Assembly (NCBI GenBank): GCA_025058215.1
Contig: JANXEO010000001.1
Coordinates: 1 to 64,000, forward strand
DNA from: Candidatus Methanomethylicia archaeon
GTDB taxonomy: Archaea; Thermoproteota; Methanomethylicia; Culexarchaeales; Culexarchaeaceae
Direction of reading: 5' to 3'
DNA length: 64,000 bases
Positions 36,935 through 45,491 of the stretch are shown here, in pieces (positions within the stretch are counted from its first letter, which is position 1; each line of letters starts with the position of its first letter). The notes below the pieces were generated by a model. The model saw nothing but the letters and a program-made list of their open reading frames with translations, did not search any database and was not told the DNA's origin. A program made the position numbers and the translations under genes.

Positions 36935-37186
36935 TTAATCTACCTCCACTTTACCAGTCAACATTAAAGCTATAATGAATAAAGCGGTAACTGCACCTGC
37001 AATAACAGCCAATTGGAAAACTCCAACTAGTGGTGCTGATAAATAGAAGAAAGCAATAGCTAAAACAATACTGAAACCACATAAAGTCAAAATTGAATAC
37101 ATTATCTTATTAAATTCTAAACTTAAAACAGCTAATACGATCAATAGAACACCAAGAAGAACATTAATCCAACTAAAATTCAGCAA
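36935..37186 (-). CDS. NuoJ N-terminal-half/MbhD-like membrane subunit
   Basis: 83 residues, three membrane helices. The last helix, LVGVFQLAVIAGAVTALFII, matches the NuoJ helix-3 pi-bulge region (QLAVIAGAVTALF) and the DUF4040/MbhD family. It leads the J-J-K-N run and lies 112 bp from the divergent DedA gene. In complex I this helix rotates between open and closed states. Role: membrane arm of the hydrogenase complex (inferred from the rest of the cluster). Confidence 0.78.
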   Translation of the reverse strand: MLNFSWINVLLGVLLIVLAVLSLEFNKIMYSILTLCGFSIVLAIAFFYLSAPLVGVFQLAVIAGAVTALFIIALMLTGKVEVD

Positions 37187-37298
37187 TCACATCACCACAT
37201 TAACAAAATCATTATGCAATTTACTAATAATAAGTTTTAAACTTTTCTAAAAAAACAAATGTTAATTAACTTGTGAAATTAAATGTAAATGAAGAAAA

Positions 37299-37976
37299 TT
37301 GCTTGATTGGATTATTGATTTTATGTTTAAAATAGCTTTAAACTATAGCTATGTAGGAGCATTAATAATATCCATATTAGGAAATTTTCTACCATTCATA
37401 CCAATACCATATTTATTAGCAATATACTATATGGCTTCATATCTTCCAGTAGATCCAGTAGTATTGGGTTTTGCAAGTGGTTTTGGAGGAGCAATTGGTA
37501 AAAGTGTAATATATGTATTGGGATTTGAGAGTAGCAGGATAGTTATAAACGATGAAGTTAAAAGAAAACAAGTGGAAAAATTTCGTGAAATACTTGGTAA
37601 ATATGGCGCTATAGCAGTATTCTTTGCAACTGTTACACCATCACCAGATGATGTTGTAATAATACCACTAGGATTAATTAAATATAGTTTCCGAAAGTTC
37701 TTTATAGCCACATTAGCTGGAAAAACATTGCTGAGTATATTTATAGCTGTATCAGGTAGATATTTTACTGAATATTTAAAGATAGTCTTTGGTGAAGGTA
37801 GTATTTATGGTATAATTGTATCAATAGTAATAATGATATTAATAACTGTAATGATATTGAAAACAGATTGGATTAAAGTTGCAGATATAATAGGTAAAGA
37901 AGGTATTAAAGGAATTGTTAGAATTATAACTGAAAGAAGATGGAAGGAATTATTAATAGAGAGTAAAAAGGGCTGA
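37299..37976 (+). CDS. DedA/VTT-family membrane protein
   Basis: 225 residues, five or six membrane helices. The family core is visible: ALIISILGNFLPFIPIPYLL, then FASGFGGAIGKSVIYVLG, an amphipathic loop with KRKQVEKFREIL, then VFFATVTPSPDDVVIIPLGLIKYSFRKFF. DedA/VTT proteins are scramblase- or transporter-like membrane proteins. TTG start; the Shine-Dalgarno is weak. It is alone on this strand between two blocks of the hydrogenase genes; no tie to the complex is evident. Confidence 0.82.
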   Translation: MLDWIIDFMFKIALNYSYVGALIISILGNFLPFIPIPYLLAIYYMASYLPVDPVVLGFASGFGGAIGKSVIYVLGFESSRIVINDEVKRKQVEKFREILGKYGAIAVFFATVTPSPDDVVIIPLGLIKYSFRKFFIATLAGKTLLSIFIAVSGRYFTEYLKIVFGEGSIYGIIVSIVIMILITVMILKTDWIKVADIIGKEGIKGIVRIITERRWKELLIESKKG

Positions 37977-37985
37977 ATAATGAAG

Positions 37986-39248
37986 CTAGGTAGTTATGTA
38001 ACTTCTTAAATCTATTTTAGAACCAAACATGTTTATTTTTCCATAAACACCATCGAATCCTGGAGTGATTGAGTAACGACGTTCTCTCATACATTTAATG
38101 TATAAAGCTATAGTAGAAGACAGCTTTGAAATTTCATCTATTGGAGCTTCAAGTAATACATTGAATTCAGAACCAAATCTTGAAACTAATTTGGAATATA
38201 AATTCCATATGGAACCACTATTAAGTTTATGAACTTCATCTTCGCTTATACCCATACTAAAGGCTATTATGGTTTGCAATGGTAATACTTTAATAAAATC
38301 TATGTGATCTTGAGGCATAAAACCTTTAGGTCTATCTGAAAGTTCTTCAACTCTATCTTCAACTCCTTTAGTAAGTTTTCTACCACAGATGGGACATATA
38401 TAATTTAGCTTTCTAGCCTCATTTGGAGAAAGAGGTCCCACATTACAATTTCTATGCCCAGACCAGTGATACTTCCCATATGCTGGATCAACTTCTATAG
38501 TCATTAGAAATTTACTTTTATCTCTAGATTTAATTGTATTTACAAGTTCTTTGTAATTCAATTTGTTTAAGTTAAATAAACATGCTTCTCTACCAAGTCT
38601 AAATGGATATGGAGAATGAGAATCTGAAAAGCTTAAAATTGAAAACTTATTTAATTGACTTACACACCAATTCATTTCTGGATCACTGCTTAAGCCAGTT
38701 TCAATAGCATAAATTTTATTTACTTTATCACTATAACAATCTTCAATTCTATCAACACCACTAAAAGATCCAAACATGCTCCACCATGGTGTCCATATAT
38801 GTGCTGGGAAAATTAAGCATTCAGATTCTACACTTAAAACTATATCTATAAGTTCTGAGGGGTGTATGTTAAATATTGGACGCCCATTGGAAATTACATC
38901 ACCATAACGTGATAAACAATCGGAAAGTTGTTCTGCAACTTCTAAACTTGGCATTAAAATAACGTGGTGAACTCTCCTCTTTTTACCATTAAATTCAAAT
39001 ATTGTTCCAACTTCGCTTTGAGCTATGAACATTACATGTGGATTAAGTCTATAATGATATAAACCACCATCAACACTTACAAGATTTTCCTTTAATTCCC
39101 TAAGCCAACTTGGATGAAAACAATCCCCTGTACCAAGGAGATTTAAACCTTTAATTAAAGCATATGAAACTAAAGTGGGAATATTCATTTGAAGACTAGA
39201 GCCACCACTATACTTTGAGTGTATATGTAAATCTGCATAAACTTTCAT
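37986..39248 (-). CDS. Endonuclease Q (PHP-type)
   Basis: 420 residues. PHP metal ligands: DLHIHSKYSGG at the N-terminus, GTGDCFHPSWL, and the FSDSHSPYP segment. A C4 zinc site is visible as HRNCN ... CPICGRKL. Next comes RVEELSDRPKGFMPQDHIDF, typical of archaeal EndoQ, then a C-terminal helix-hairpin-like tail. EndoQ nicks DNA 5' of uracil, hypoxanthine and abasic sites. It follows the NuoI-type gene by 37 bp on the same strand. That placement links repair of deaminated bases to the hydrogenase operon only by transcription, not by function. Confidence 0.88.
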   Translation of the reverse strand: MKVYADLHIHSKYSGGSSLQMNIPTLVSYALIKGLNLLGTGDCFHPSWLRELKENLVSVDGGLYHYRLNPHVMFIAQSEVGTIFEFNGKKRRVHHVILMPSLEVAEQLSDCLSRYGDVISNGRPIFNIHPSELIDIVLSVESECLIFPAHIWTPWWSMFGSFSGVDRIEDCYSDKVNKIYAIETGLSSDPEMNWCVSQLNKFSILSFSDSHSPYPFRLGREACLFNLNKLNYKELVNTIKSRDKSKFLMTIEVDPAYGKYHWSGHRNCNVGPLSPNEARKLNYICPICGRKLTKGVEDRVEELSDRPKGFMPQDHIDFIKVLPLQTIIAFSMGISEDEVHKLNSGSIWNLYSKLVSRFGSEFNVLLEAPIDEISKLSSTIALYIKCMRERRYSITPGFDGVYGKINMFGSKIDLRSYITT

Positions 39249-39286
39249 TAATACTCAATTAAAAATTGTTAATTTAATAAATAATC

Positions 39287-39649
39287 TTAACTTTTAGTAT
39301 AAGTAGCTTCTTCACTATGTAATAATAGATTACGATTATAAGAAGCTAATTCATAGAATTGTGTTAAATGTATTGCAGCTCTTGGACATATTCTTTCACA
39401 TTGCATACAGAAAATGCATTTATCTAAGTAGAATACTGGTTTTCTACCATTAACGGTCTTATCTGAAGGAATCAATTCAATTGCCATAGCTGGACATTCA
39501 CGGGCACATAAACCACATCCAACACATCTATCGATATAGAAAATGTGTTTACCCCTATACCTTTCAGCAATTGGGGTTTTCTCAAAGGGATATTTAACAG
39601 TTACTGGACGTTTAAATAAATGTCTGAAAACTTCACGTAGCATAGCCAT
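39287..39649 (-). CDS. NuoI/MbhN-like 2x[4Fe-4S] ferredoxin subunit
   Basis: 120 residues with two CxxCxxCxxxCP motifs (CVGCGLCARECP and CIFCMQCERICP), giving two [4Fe-4S] clusters between the electron input and the B-type cluster. It lies between the H-type gene (start one base after its stop) and EndoQ. It is expected to take electrons from reduced ferredoxin. C-terminus is short compared with bacterial NuoI (about 180). Confidence 0.9.
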   Translation of the reverse strand: MAMLREVFRHLFKRPVTVKYPFEKTPIAERYRGKHIFYIDRCVGCGLCARECPAMAIELIPSDKTVNGRKPVFYLDKCIFCMQCERICPRAAIHLTQFYELASYNRNLLLHSEEATYTKS

Positions 39650-40600
39650 TTAAAACACCACCCCAATAAACTTACTTAATACTAATTGTAGTATTGAGAG
39701 GGGAATGAGATACTTCCAACAACTAGAAACCATTTGATCAATTCTCAATCTTGCAAATAGAGATCTAATGTAGGAACTTAATATGACCACGAACACCATC
39801 TTTAAAACAAACCATACTACTGGTGGTAAAATTGGACCACTGCCACCACCAAGAAATATTGCTGTAGCTAAAGCAGAGCCTAAAACAAGTTTTAGATCTT
39901 CTGCAAACCTTAAAAATGCAAGTTTTGGACCACAATACTCAGTTAGCCAACCAGCAACTATTTCACTTTCAGCTTCAGGAATATCAAAAGGTATACGTTC
40001 AAGTTCAGCTTGAAGAGCAACTATAAACACTATGAAACCTAATGGTTGAAGCAGAATCATTGGGATTGGTTGATTTTGAGAAATATAAGTTATAGATGTT
40101 GAACCAATATACATAACTACAGAAACTATTGAAATAAACATTGGTATTTCATAAGCTAGAAACTGAAGTATTGCTCTTGTAGCACCAATAATACTAAATC
40201 TATTTGTTGAAGTCCAACCAGCTATAAAGACAAGTATAGTGTATATTGTTAATAATGTTAATAAGAGTACTACATCACCTTCAAATGGTGGTAAAATTGA
40301 TTTACCATCTATTGGAATATATAGTGATGCAAATACTAGTATAGCGACTGCAAGTATAGGTATATTGTTAAATACTACTGAATCAACGTATGTAGGCGTA
40401 ATATCTTCTTTAGCCATAAGCTTAATAAAATCAGCTATTGGTTGTAAAATACCGCTAGGACCAGCATATAAAGGTCCAATTCTATTTTGAAATCTTGCAT
40501 AAGCTTTCCTATCAATCCATTCAAATAAAAATGCTAAAAAGGATAGGAAGCAAATTCCCGGAAATATTAGAAGTCTAAATATAAGTATTAATGGATCCAT
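39650..40600 (-). CDS. NuoH/MbhM-like membrane subunit
   Basis: 316 residues, eight predicted membrane helices. Family marks: ARFQNRIGPLYAGPSGILQPIADFIKL, the glutamate-rich loop ERIPFDIPEAESEIVAG with WLTEYCGP, and the helix LFARLRIDQMV. In complex I this subunit forms the quinone cavity and connects to the membrane arm; in hydrogenases it plays the equivalent joint without quinone. Start ATG 40600 after gaggtgt; directly after the D-type gene (3 bp). Confidence 0.92.
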   Translation of the reverse strand: MDPLILIFRLLIFPGICFLSFLAFLFEWIDRKAYARFQNRIGPLYAGPSGILQPIADFIKLMAKEDITPTYVDSVVFNNIPILAVAILVFASLYIPIDGKSILPPFEGDVVLLLTLLTIYTILVFIAGWTSTNRFSIIGATRAILQFLAYEIPMFISIVSVVMYIGSTSITYISQNQPIPMILLQPLGFIVFIVALQAELERIPFDIPEAESEIVAGWLTEYCGPKLAFLRFAEDLKLVLGSALATAIFLGGGSGPILPPVVWFVLKMVFVVILSSYIRSLFARLRIDQMVSSCWKYLIPLSILQLVLSKFIGVVF

Positions 40601-40603
40601 AAT

Positions 40604-41767
40604 TTACACCTCTAAACCATAATATTTACGACTATATCTACGAAGTTCTTCAAAATTCCAAATCCACTTTTTACCATTTTTCTGATCTATAAATAATAAT
40701 CTTTCAGTACAACAATAACATGGATCAATACTCGCAACTATAGCTGGAATATCAGCAATGTAATGTCCTTTCAACATTTCGCATAAAGCAGGTATATTTG
40801 CTAAAGTGGGAGTACGCATCTTAGTTCTATATGGAGTTTCTTTACCATCAGATTTAACATAATGTAAGAGTTCACCTCTTGGAGCTTCTACTCTAGCTGT
40901 AGCTTCACCGATAGGTGGAATACGTTTAACTTTAATATTTATAGGTCCAGGTCTCATTTTATTAAGAGCTTGTCTAATAGCTTTTATAGATTCAATAGTT
41001 TCATCAACTCTAACCATGGCTCTACCCCAAATATCACATGTTGAATAAGTTATTAAATTGAAATCTAGAGTATCATAGAGTGTATATGGATCATCAAATC
41101 TAACATCGCTTTTAATATCTGAAGCTCTTGCAATAGGACCTACAGCACATAAATCTAAAGCTTTATCCTTACTTAAAATCCCAACACCTTCAGTTCTAGC
41201 CCTTAAACTTGGATCTTCCATAATAACCTTCTTATAGTATTTAGTTCTTTCCTCAAGGAAATCTAAATTCTTCCTAATTATAGATTCCATTTGATAGGTA
41301 ATATCGTAAACCACTCCACCAATACAATTCATTGATGGCGTAACCCTATTACCGCTAATCATTTCTACAAGATCCATAACCTTTTCCCTATCTCTCCAAA
41401 CATACATGAAAAGTGTATTGAAACCAAGCTCCATACCTAAAATTCCAATCCACAATAAATGGCTATGAATCCTATTCAATTCGTTAATTATTATCCTAAG
41501 ATATTTTGCACGTTCAGGAATATCAATACCATAAAGTTTCTCTACAGCTAGAGAAAAACAAGTTGTATGTGGAACATTACATATACCACATATTCTTTCA
41601 GCTAAAAATAATCCTTGAGACCATGTTCTAAGTTCCATAGCCTTTTCTATACCTCTATGAACAAATCCAAACCTAGGCTTAACATCAATAATTAATTCAC
41701 CATCTAGAATGAAATTAAATTGAAAAGCTTCTTTAATAGCTGGATGCTGAGGACCTATTGGAATCAT
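40604..41767 (-). CDS. Group 4 [NiFe]-hydrogenase large (catalytic) subunit, NuoD type
   Basis: 387 residues. Both nickel-ligand motifs are present: L1 R58-x-C60-G-x-C63-x3-H67 (ERICGICNVPH) and L2 D348-P-C350-x2-C353 (SIDPCYCCTER). NuoD and FpoD of complex I lack them. The rest is a typical NuoD-like scaffold (GPQHPA, GFVHRGIEKAM, NRIHSHLLWIG, APRGELLHYV). So this subunit should hold a NiFe(CN)2CO site and make or oxidise H2. Short N-terminus, ATG 41767. Like other group 4 subunits it extends only 34 residues past the last cysteine, so whether maturation requires a C-terminal cleavage cannot be read here. Subgroup not assigned. Confidence 0.9.
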   Translation of the reverse strand: MIPIGPQHPAIKEAFQFNFILDGELIIDVKPRFGFVHRGIEKAMELRTWSQGLFLAERICGICNVPHTTCFSLAVEKLYGIDIPERAKYLRIIINELNRIHSHLLWIGILGMELGFNTLFMYVWRDREKVMDLVEMISGNRVTPSMNCIGGVVYDITYQMESIIRKNLDFLEERTKYYKKVIMEDPSLRARTEGVGILSKDKALDLCAVGPIARASDIKSDVRFDDPYTLYDTLDFNLITYSTCDIWGRAMVRVDETIESIKAIRQALNKMRPGPINIKVKRIPPIGEATARVEAPRGELLHYVKSDGKETPYRTKMRTPTLANIPALCEMLKGHYIADIPAIVASIDPCYCCTERLLFIDQKNGKKWIWNFEELRRYSRKYYGLEV

Positions 41768-41780
41768 ATAGTAGCTCAGA

Positions 41781-42242
41781 TTATTTCACCTCCACCTTCC
41801 AGTCTTTCCTAAGGGGATAAACTTTTTCAGGCCAATCATCAGGTAATATAAGTCTTTCAAGTGATGGATGACCATCAAAAACAACACCCAATATATCATG
41901 AACCTCCCTCTCGTATAGAACAGCTCCAGGTAAAAGTGAAACTATAGATTGTATATGAGGATTTTCTCTTGAAATTTTAACTTTAACATTAACTAAAACT
42001 CTACGGTCAATTGGGGATAAATGGTAAATTAATTCAATAGAATCACCAAGATCAGTTCCAGTTATAGTAACTATATGTTTAAGATGATATTTATCCTTTA
42101 AATAACATATTACATCATGTAGAATCTTAGTATCAATACTGATGTAAACACTTCTTGGACCATCGGGTTTATAATCAAGAATCATATTTGGAAAAAATGC
42201 CATTAAATCTTTAATTATCATACTTAATTGTGGAATTAACAT
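41781..42242 (-). CDS. NuoC/MbhK-like subunit
   Basis: 153 residues, family pattern YHLSPIDRRVLVNVKV, then LLPGAVLYEREVHDILGVVFDGHPSLERLILPDDWP. It forms the 30-kDa-type structural subunit that packs on the D-type subunit. ATG 42242 follows gaggtg. It lies 13 bp upstream of the large-subunit gene, and 9 bp downstream of the B-type gene. Separate from D, unlike the C/D fusions of some complexes. Confidence 0.9.
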   Translation of the reverse strand: MLIPQLSMIIKDLMAFFPNMILDYKPDGPRSVYISIDTKILHDVICYLKDKYHLKHIVTITGTDLGDSIELIYHLSPIDRRVLVNVKVKISRENPHIQSIVSLLPGAVLYEREVHDILGVVFDGHPSLERLILPDDWPEKVYPLRKDWKVEVK

Positions 42243-42251
42243 GAATACACC

Positions 42252-42677
42252 TCAACCAGATTTCAATTTAGCAATAAGTTTAGCTACACCATCAATAACA
42301 GCTTCAGGTCTAACTGGGCATCCAGGAATATACATACTAACAGGGATAACTTTATCTATACCACCAAGAACATTATAGCAACCCCAATAAACACCACCTG
42401 AAATTGCACATGTACCAGCAGCAATAACAAATTTTGGATCAGGCATTTGCTCATATATTCTTATAAGCCTAGGTGCCACTTGCCTAGTAACAGCTCCTGT
42501 AACTACTAATGCATCAGCATGCCTAGGACTACCTTTAAGTAGGATTCCAAAACGTTCCACATCATATTTAGGAGCTAAAGCTGCTAAAACTTCAATATCA
42601 CATGCATTACAAGCTCCAGTACACATGTATAATATCCATGGACTTCTAATCCTAGACCAAGCAACAATTGAAACCAT
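42252..42677 (-). CDS. Group 4 [NiFe]-hydrogenase small subunit, NuoB type
   Basis: 141 residues. Proximal [4Fe-4S] ligands: C23-x2-C26 in GACNACDIE, C90 in AAGTCAISGG and C120 in PGCPVRP. Complex I NuoB has adjacent cysteines (CC) at the first site; the CxxCDxE spacing is that of group 4 hydrogenases. It passes electrons from the I-type subunit to the NiFe site. ATG 42677, ggtg Shine-Dalgarno. It follows the A-type gene by 4 bp. Confidence 0.92.
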   Translation of the reverse strand: MVSIVAWSRIRSPWILYMCTGACNACDIEVLAALAPKYDVERFGILLKGSPRHADALVVTGAVTRQVAPRLIRIYEQMPDPKFVIAAGTCAISGGVYWGCYNVLGGIDKVIPVSMYIPGCPVRPEAVIDGVAKLIAKLKSG

Positions 42678-42681
42678 AAGG

Positions 42682-43011
42682 TCACCTTCTTGGAAGCATA
42701 ATCAAAGCTGAAAGTATAATACAAATATATATCATGAAGTAAATTATGTTTGCATTAAATGATAAGAGTAATATGAAAATTGCAACATCGAATATCGTAA
42801 AGTAAATAGCATACTTATATAATTGAACATTTAATTGAATCTTTTCAGGTGGAAATTTATCAATACCTTCACCACAAGCATAAGGTTCTAAACTCATTAT
42901 ACTACGTCTAGGCTTAGGGCCAAGCCTTTTTAAACTTGTAAACAAAATATACATTAATATGAAGATCCATATGAAGATTGCAAGAGGCGAAAGAATTATT
43001 TCAAACCACAA
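42682..43011 (-). CDS. NuoA-like membrane subunit
   Basis: 109 residues, three predicted membrane helices and the loop EPYACGEGID, corresponding to the YECGE loop of NuoA/ND3. Start TTG 43011, eight bases after ggtg. It leads the A-B-C-D-H-I operon and is divergent from proS, 102 bp away. A-type subunits are constant in complex I, whereas many group 4 hydrogenases lack a clear one, so its presence with a NiFe large subunit is of interest. Confidence 0.82.
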   Translation of the reverse strand: MWFEIILSPLAIFIWIFILMYILFTSLKRLGPKPRRSIMSLEPYACGEGIDKFPPEKIQLNVQLYKYAIYFTIFDVAIFILLLSFNANIIYFMIYICIILSALIMLPRR

Positions 43012-43113
43012 TGTTGATGCACCGCACTAACCATAATAGAAGTAATATAATTACAATTTTTAAGTTTTAAGGTTTATTTAAATGAATTTCACTTATATTT
43101 AAGAGGGGATTTA

Positions 43114-44547
43114 ATGGGTAAAGTGAAAAGAGAACTATGGTTAAATAATTTCGGTGAATGGTTTAGAAATATACTCGATGAAGCAGAAATATATGATTAT
43201 AGATATCCAGTAAAAGGTTGTGGTGTATGGATGCCATATGGATTTGCAATTAGAAAAAATGTAATTAATGTAATGAGGGAAATATTGAATTCATTAGGAC
43301 ATGAAGAAATACTATTACCACTACTAATACCAGAGGATTTATTTGAAAAGGAATCTGAACATATAAGAGGATTTGAAAAACAAGTATTTTGGGTTACTAA
43401 AGGCGGAGATACTGAACTAGATGTAAAATTAGCTTTAAGACCTACAAGTGAAACTGTTATAGGTCCAATGTTAAAATTATGGATTAAAGCTCATACAGAT
43501 TTACCAAGAAAATATTATCAAATAGTTAGTACATTTAGATATGAAACTAAAGCTACAAGACCTATGATAAGAGTTAGAGAAATAACAACATTTAAAGAAG
43601 CACATACAACACATGCAACATTTGAAGATTCTGAAAAACAGATAAGGGAAGCTATATACGCTTATAGTAAGATATTTGATGAATTATGTATACCATATGT
43701 TAAAAATAGGAGACCTGATTGGGATAAATTTGCAGGAGCATTGTACACCATAGCTTTTGATACAATAATGCCTGATGGAAAAGTTATGCAAATAGGAACC
43801 ATACATAATCTAGGCCAAAACTTTGCAAAAGCTTTTGACATAAAATATCTAACCCCGGAAGGGAAAATGGAATATGTTTGGCAGACATGTTATGGAATAT
43901 CTGAAAGAGCTATAGCAGCATTAATAGCAATACATGGTGATGACAATGGAATAGTACTACCACCACACATTGCTCCAATACAAGTAATCATAGTGCCAAT
44001 ACCATACAAAAGTTTTGAAGAAGAAGTAGATAAAACATGCAAAGAGGTTTTAAAAGTGTTAATAGATGAAGGTATAAGAGCAAAGTATGATGATAGAGAA
44101 ATAACTCCTGGGAGCAAATTCTATTACTGGGAGAAGAGAGGAGTACCAATAAGAATAGAAATAGGACCTGAAGATTTAAAGGATAATTGTGTAACTATAA
44201 GTAGAAGGGATACTTTAACTAGAGAGAAAATTGACAGAGATAAACTTGTTAACAGAATTAAAGAATTAATGGTTGAAATAAGAAAATCAATTAGAGATAG
44301 AGCTTGGGAGATGTTTAAATCAAACATACGTAAGGTTAGGGACATGGATGAATTTAAGAAGTTCATAGAATTTGAGTATGGAATAATAGAAGTAGATTGG
44401 TGTGGAAAAGAGGAATGTGCACATAAATTAGAAGAAGAAATAGATGTATTGGGTGAACCATGTGAAGAACATTATCAAGAACCAAAGAAATGTATTGTTT
44501 GTAGTGGAGAAGCAAGAAAGATACTTAGACTTTCAAAAACATATTAG
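43114..44547 (+). CDS. proS: Prolyl-tRNA synthetase (archaeal type)
   Basis: 477 residues, class II. Motif 1 region GFAIRKNVINVMREIL, motif 2 FRYETKATRPMIRVREI with EAHTTHAT, motif 3-like YGISERAIAALIAIHGDD. The C-terminal zinc domain C-x4-C ... CEEH ... CIVC is present, as in archaeal and eukaryotic ProRS. ATG at 43114 after gagggg. Charges tRNA-Pro. The TATA-like aaggtttatttaaat precedes it. Confidence 0.95.
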   Translation: MGKVKRELWLNNFGEWFRNILDEAEIYDYRYPVKGCGVWMPYGFAIRKNVINVMREILNSLGHEEILLPLLIPEDLFEKESEHIRGFEKQVFWVTKGGDTELDVKLALRPTSETVIGPMLKLWIKAHTDLPRKYYQIVSTFRYETKATRPMIRVREITTFKEAHTTHATFEDSEKQIREAIYAYSKIFDELCIPYVKNRRPDWDKFAGALYTIAFDTIMPDGKVMQIGTIHNLGQNFAKAFDIKYLTPEGKMEYVWQTCYGISERAIAALIAIHGDDNGIVLPPHIAPIQVIIVPIPYKSFEEEVDKTCKEVLKVLIDEGIRAKYDDREITPGSKFYYWEKRGVPIRIEIGPEDLKDNCVTISRRDTLTREKIDRDKLVNRIKELMVEIRKSIRDRAWEMFKSNIRKVRDMDEFKKFIEFEYGIIEVDWCGKEECAHKLEEEIDVLGEPCEEHYQEPKKCIVCSGEARKILRLSKTY

Positions 44548-44608
44548 AAGAGTATATAGATAGATATATCAATTAGTAGTATATTTGAATATGTGGATGG
44601 TGTAAATA

Positions 44609-44899
44609 TTGCCTAAAAAGAGGAAGTCTAGGGGGAGGGGTAAAGGGCAAAAAGGGAAGGAATCTAGAGTACAATGTGATTCATGTGGTGCATGGGTTCC
44701 AAGAAGTAAAGCTAAAAAGGTAACTACGTATCTATCTCCAGTAGATCCACAATTAGCTAAAGAATTGGAGAGTAAAGGAACTGTAATTACAAAATATCCA
44801 GTTATAAAAACTTATTGCGTATCATGTGCAATATTTAGAGGTGTAGTTAAAGTTAGAGCTGAAGATGAAAGGAAGTTAACTAAACTTAAGAAAACTTAA
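44609..44899 (+). CDS. rps26e: Small ribosomal subunit protein eS26
   Basis: 96 residues: basic N-terminus MPKKRKSRGRGKGQKG, the zinc knuckle CDSCGAWVPRSKAKK, then CVSCAIFRGVVKVR. This is eS26, located on the small subunit near the mRNA exit channel. In archaea it is limited to the TACK/Asgard side, which helps place the organism. Start TTG 44609, six bases after ggtg; the proS stop is 61 bp upstream. Confidence 0.93.
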   Translation: MPKKRKSRGRGKGQKGKESRVQCDSCGAWVPRSKAKKVTTYLSPVDPQLAKELESKGTVITKYPVIKTYCVSCAIFRGVVKVRAEDERKLTKLKKT

Positions 44900-45490
44900 T
44901 TACTCAAAGCCAATTTCATCTAAGAAATTATTTATTAACCATATGCATTGACTTGATAAGTATGGTACTCTACCAAGACTAATTTTTGGAACTCCAATGA
45001 ATTCTAAATACTTCTCAGAACTTAAATCTAAACCGAATTGATCACCAATAATAAAACAGTAATTCGAATTTAAATCGAATTTAAATTCATCTATTAAAAT
45101 ACCATTTTCATGCATATAAATAAGCTTTACATTACCTTTAACAAGTTTTTCAATAATATCCTTAAACCCCATTTTATGAATGTTAAAACCACTGAAAGAT
45201 TTACCAGACATTAAATCTGCAATTACACTTGCAATCCAAACTTCATTTAAAATGAATTTCTCAACTTTAGATCCATCAATACATATTGTTTTGGGAGGAG
45301 AAGGAGGACCTTCAAGAACACTATAAAAAATAACATTACGTCTAAAAATCGATTTATCTATGAAGAAAGAATTCAATATACATCTACAAACAACATCAAT
45401 TCTACCACTAGAACTAGAAATACATTTAAGATCAAATATAGGTTCTGTAAAAGCAGTTGAAGATTTAACTAGAAATATTCTCTTTCCCAA
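44900..45490 (-). CDS. trmY: tRNA pseudouridine-54 N1-methyltransferase TrmY
   Basis: About 196 residues, SPOUT fold. Family pattern: GRIDVVCRCILNSFF, IFRRNVIFYSVLEGPPSPPKTI, the N-terminal VSST-like start, then NYCFIIGDQFGL and the knot end ISLGRVPYLSSQCIWLINNFLD. It methylates pseudouridine 54 in archaeal tRNA T-loops. Start taken as TTG 45490, six bases after ggtga inside the end of the upstream gene; TTG 45502 is less likely. Its end meets the end of the convergent rps26e gene at base 44899/44900. Confidence 0.88.
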   Translation of the reverse strand: MGKRIFLVKSSTAFTEPIFDLKCISSSSGRIDVVCRCILNSFFIDKSIFRRNVIFYSVLEGPPSPPKTICIDGSKVEKFILNEVWIASVIADLMSGKSFSGFNIHKMGFKDIIEKLVKGNVKLIYMHENGILIDEFKFDLNSNYCFIIGDQFGLDLSSEKYLEFIGVPKISLGRVPYLSSQCIWLINNFLDEIGFE

Positions 45491-45491
45491 T

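Noticed and set aside
36655-37186. NuoJ broken by a frameshift
   Set aside because: Two clean genes with own starts at a domain boundary, matching MbhD/MbhE.
40604-41767. Calling the D subunit NADH/F420H2 dehydrogenase NuoD/FpoD
   Set aside because: Both nickel CxxC motifs are intact, which NuoD and FpoD lack.
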